The position numbers and the translations under genes were made by a program. Positions 63,031-64,000 of a stretch of 64,000 nt of DNA are shown here, one piece after another. Positions within the stretch are counted from its first letter, which is position 1. Each line of letters begins with the position of its first letter. Source of the DNA: Closterium sp. Naga37s-1 (lineage: Eukaryota > Streptophyta > Zygnematophyceae > Desmidiales > Closteriaceae); assembly GCA_947471745.1 (NCBI GenBank), contig CANJKZ010001028.1:714501-778500 (forward strand), given 5' to 3'. The notes beneath the pieces were generated by a model. That model was not told the origin of the DNA and did no database searches. It worked only from the letters and a program-made list of their open reading frames with translations.

Positions 63031-64000
63031 GCTGGCGGGTGATTTTACCCTACTCTGCCATGTGATTCTTACCCTACCCTGCCCGGTGATTCTTACCCTA
63101 CCCTGCCAGGTGATTCTTACCCTACCCTAACAGGTCATTCTTACCCTACTCTGCCAGGTGAATCTTGCCCTACCCTGCCAGGTGATTCTTACCCTACCCT
63201 GCCAGGTTATTCTTACCCTACCTTGTTAGGTGATTCTGTCCCTATCTTTCCAAGTGGTTCTTACCCTACCCTGCCAGGTGATTCTTACCCTACCCTGCCA
63301 AGTGATTTTTACCCTACCCTGCCACGTGATTCTTACCCTACCATGTCTGGTGATTCTTACCCTACCGTTCCATGTGATTCTTACCCTACCCTGCCAGGTG
63401 ATTCTTACCCTACCCTGCCAGGTGATTTTTACCCTACCCTGCCATGTGATTCTTACCCTACCATGGCTGGTGATTCTTACTCTACCGTTCCATGTGATTC
63501 TTACCCTACCCTGCCAGGTGATTCTTACCCTACCCTGCTAGGTGATTCTTACCCCACCTTGCAAGGTGATTCTTACCCTACCCTGCCAAGTGATTCTTAC
63601 CCTACCCTGTAATGTGATTCTTACCCTACCCTGCCAGGTGATTCTTACCCTACCCTGCCAGGTGATTCTTACCCTACCCTGCAAGATGATTCTTACCCTA
63701 CCCTGCCACTTGATTCTTACCCTACCCTGCAAAGTGATTCTTACCCTACCCTGCCAGGTGATCCTTACCCAACCCTGCCAGGTGATTCTTACCCTACCCT
63801 GCCAGGGGATTCTTACCCAACCTTGCCAGGTGATTCTTACCCTACCCTACCACATGATTCTCACCCTACCCTGCCAGGTGATTCTTACCCTACCCTGCCA
63901 TATGATTCTTACCCTACCCTGCCACATGATATTACCCTTCCCTGGCAGGTGATTCTTACCTTACCTTGCCACGTGATTCTTACCCTACCCTGCCTGGTGA
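63031..64000 (+). repeat. 24-bp minisatellite (about 40 units), open to the right
   Basis: Units of 24 bp (GTGATTCTTACCCTACCCTG plus CCAG or a variant) run to the window end. The unit is three-divisible and translates as an octapeptide GDSYPTLP in the gag frame. 63301-63420 and 63421-63540 are near-identical 120-bp blocks of five units. It is probably not translated, because a TGA precedes it. Confidence 0.92.

Noticed and set aside
63031..64000. CRISPR or telomeric repeat
   Set aside because: 24-bp units are contiguous, without spacers, and do not match a telomere motif; they follow a gag pseudogene.

Overview
This window looks like heterochromatin from a green-lineage (plant or streptophyte alga) nuclear genome. 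It is a mosaic of Ty1/copia LTR retrotransposons inserted into, and cut up by, arrays of a 37-bp satellite. The reasons are the copia domain order (gag, protease, GAG-pre-integrase, integrase, reverse transcriptase, RNase H), primer-binding sites of the plant copia type (TGGTATCAGAGC) next to short 130-143 bp LTRs, the absence of any recognisable cellular gene, and kilobases of satellite. The species cannot be named from the sequence alone; a charophyte alga or early-diverging plant is only a guess. I saw no bacterial-type operon, rRNA gene, CRISPR array or intact tRNA gene.

Layout. Elements are labelled A to M here for reference. 1-5673: element A (minus), cut by the window edge. 5674-7226: satellite holding two arrays of a very small LTR element (TRIM-like). 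7227-13157: element B (minus) with a 1.4-kb non-autonomous LTR element nested in it (8232-9643). 13158-14962: satellite. 14963-19612: element C (plus), both LTRs present. 19723-20191: element D, 5' end only. 20192-20560: complete TRIM. 20561-21027: satellite. 21028-27434: element E (minus), both LTRs. 27435-35248: satellite split by element F (29009-34854, minus, both LTRs, perfect target duplication). 35249-37750: element G (plus), 5' part. 37751-42903: element H (minus), joined head-on to G. 42904-45732: element I, a second, less GC-rich copia family. 45733-47340: fragment M of a third family. 47341-48721: unassigned. 48722-50790: satellite. 50791-54243: element J. 54244-58292: satellite in the opposite orientation. 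58293-61702: element K. 61703-63030: element L. 63031-64000: a 24-bp minisatellite running off the end.

How the parts relate. Two blocks (about 5.7-19.6 kb and about 19.6-37.7 kb) are tandem copies of one ancestral segment of about 14 kb, because they share three repeat junctions. Three later insertions (a TRIM array and the 1.4-kb element in copy 1, element F in copy 2) each have an uninterrupted site in the other copy, so the order of events can be read. Nearly all gag-pol frames are broken by stops, frameshifts or internal deletions. The best-preserved coding stretches are the protease-integrase part of F and the RT-RNase H part of I.

The most unusual feature is the TRIM-like repeat. Its LTR end, primer-binding site and internal region together form a 72-nt tRNA-like sequence with A-box and B-box matches, so one short element seems to combine LTR-retrotransposon ends with a SINE-like RNA polymerase III promoter.
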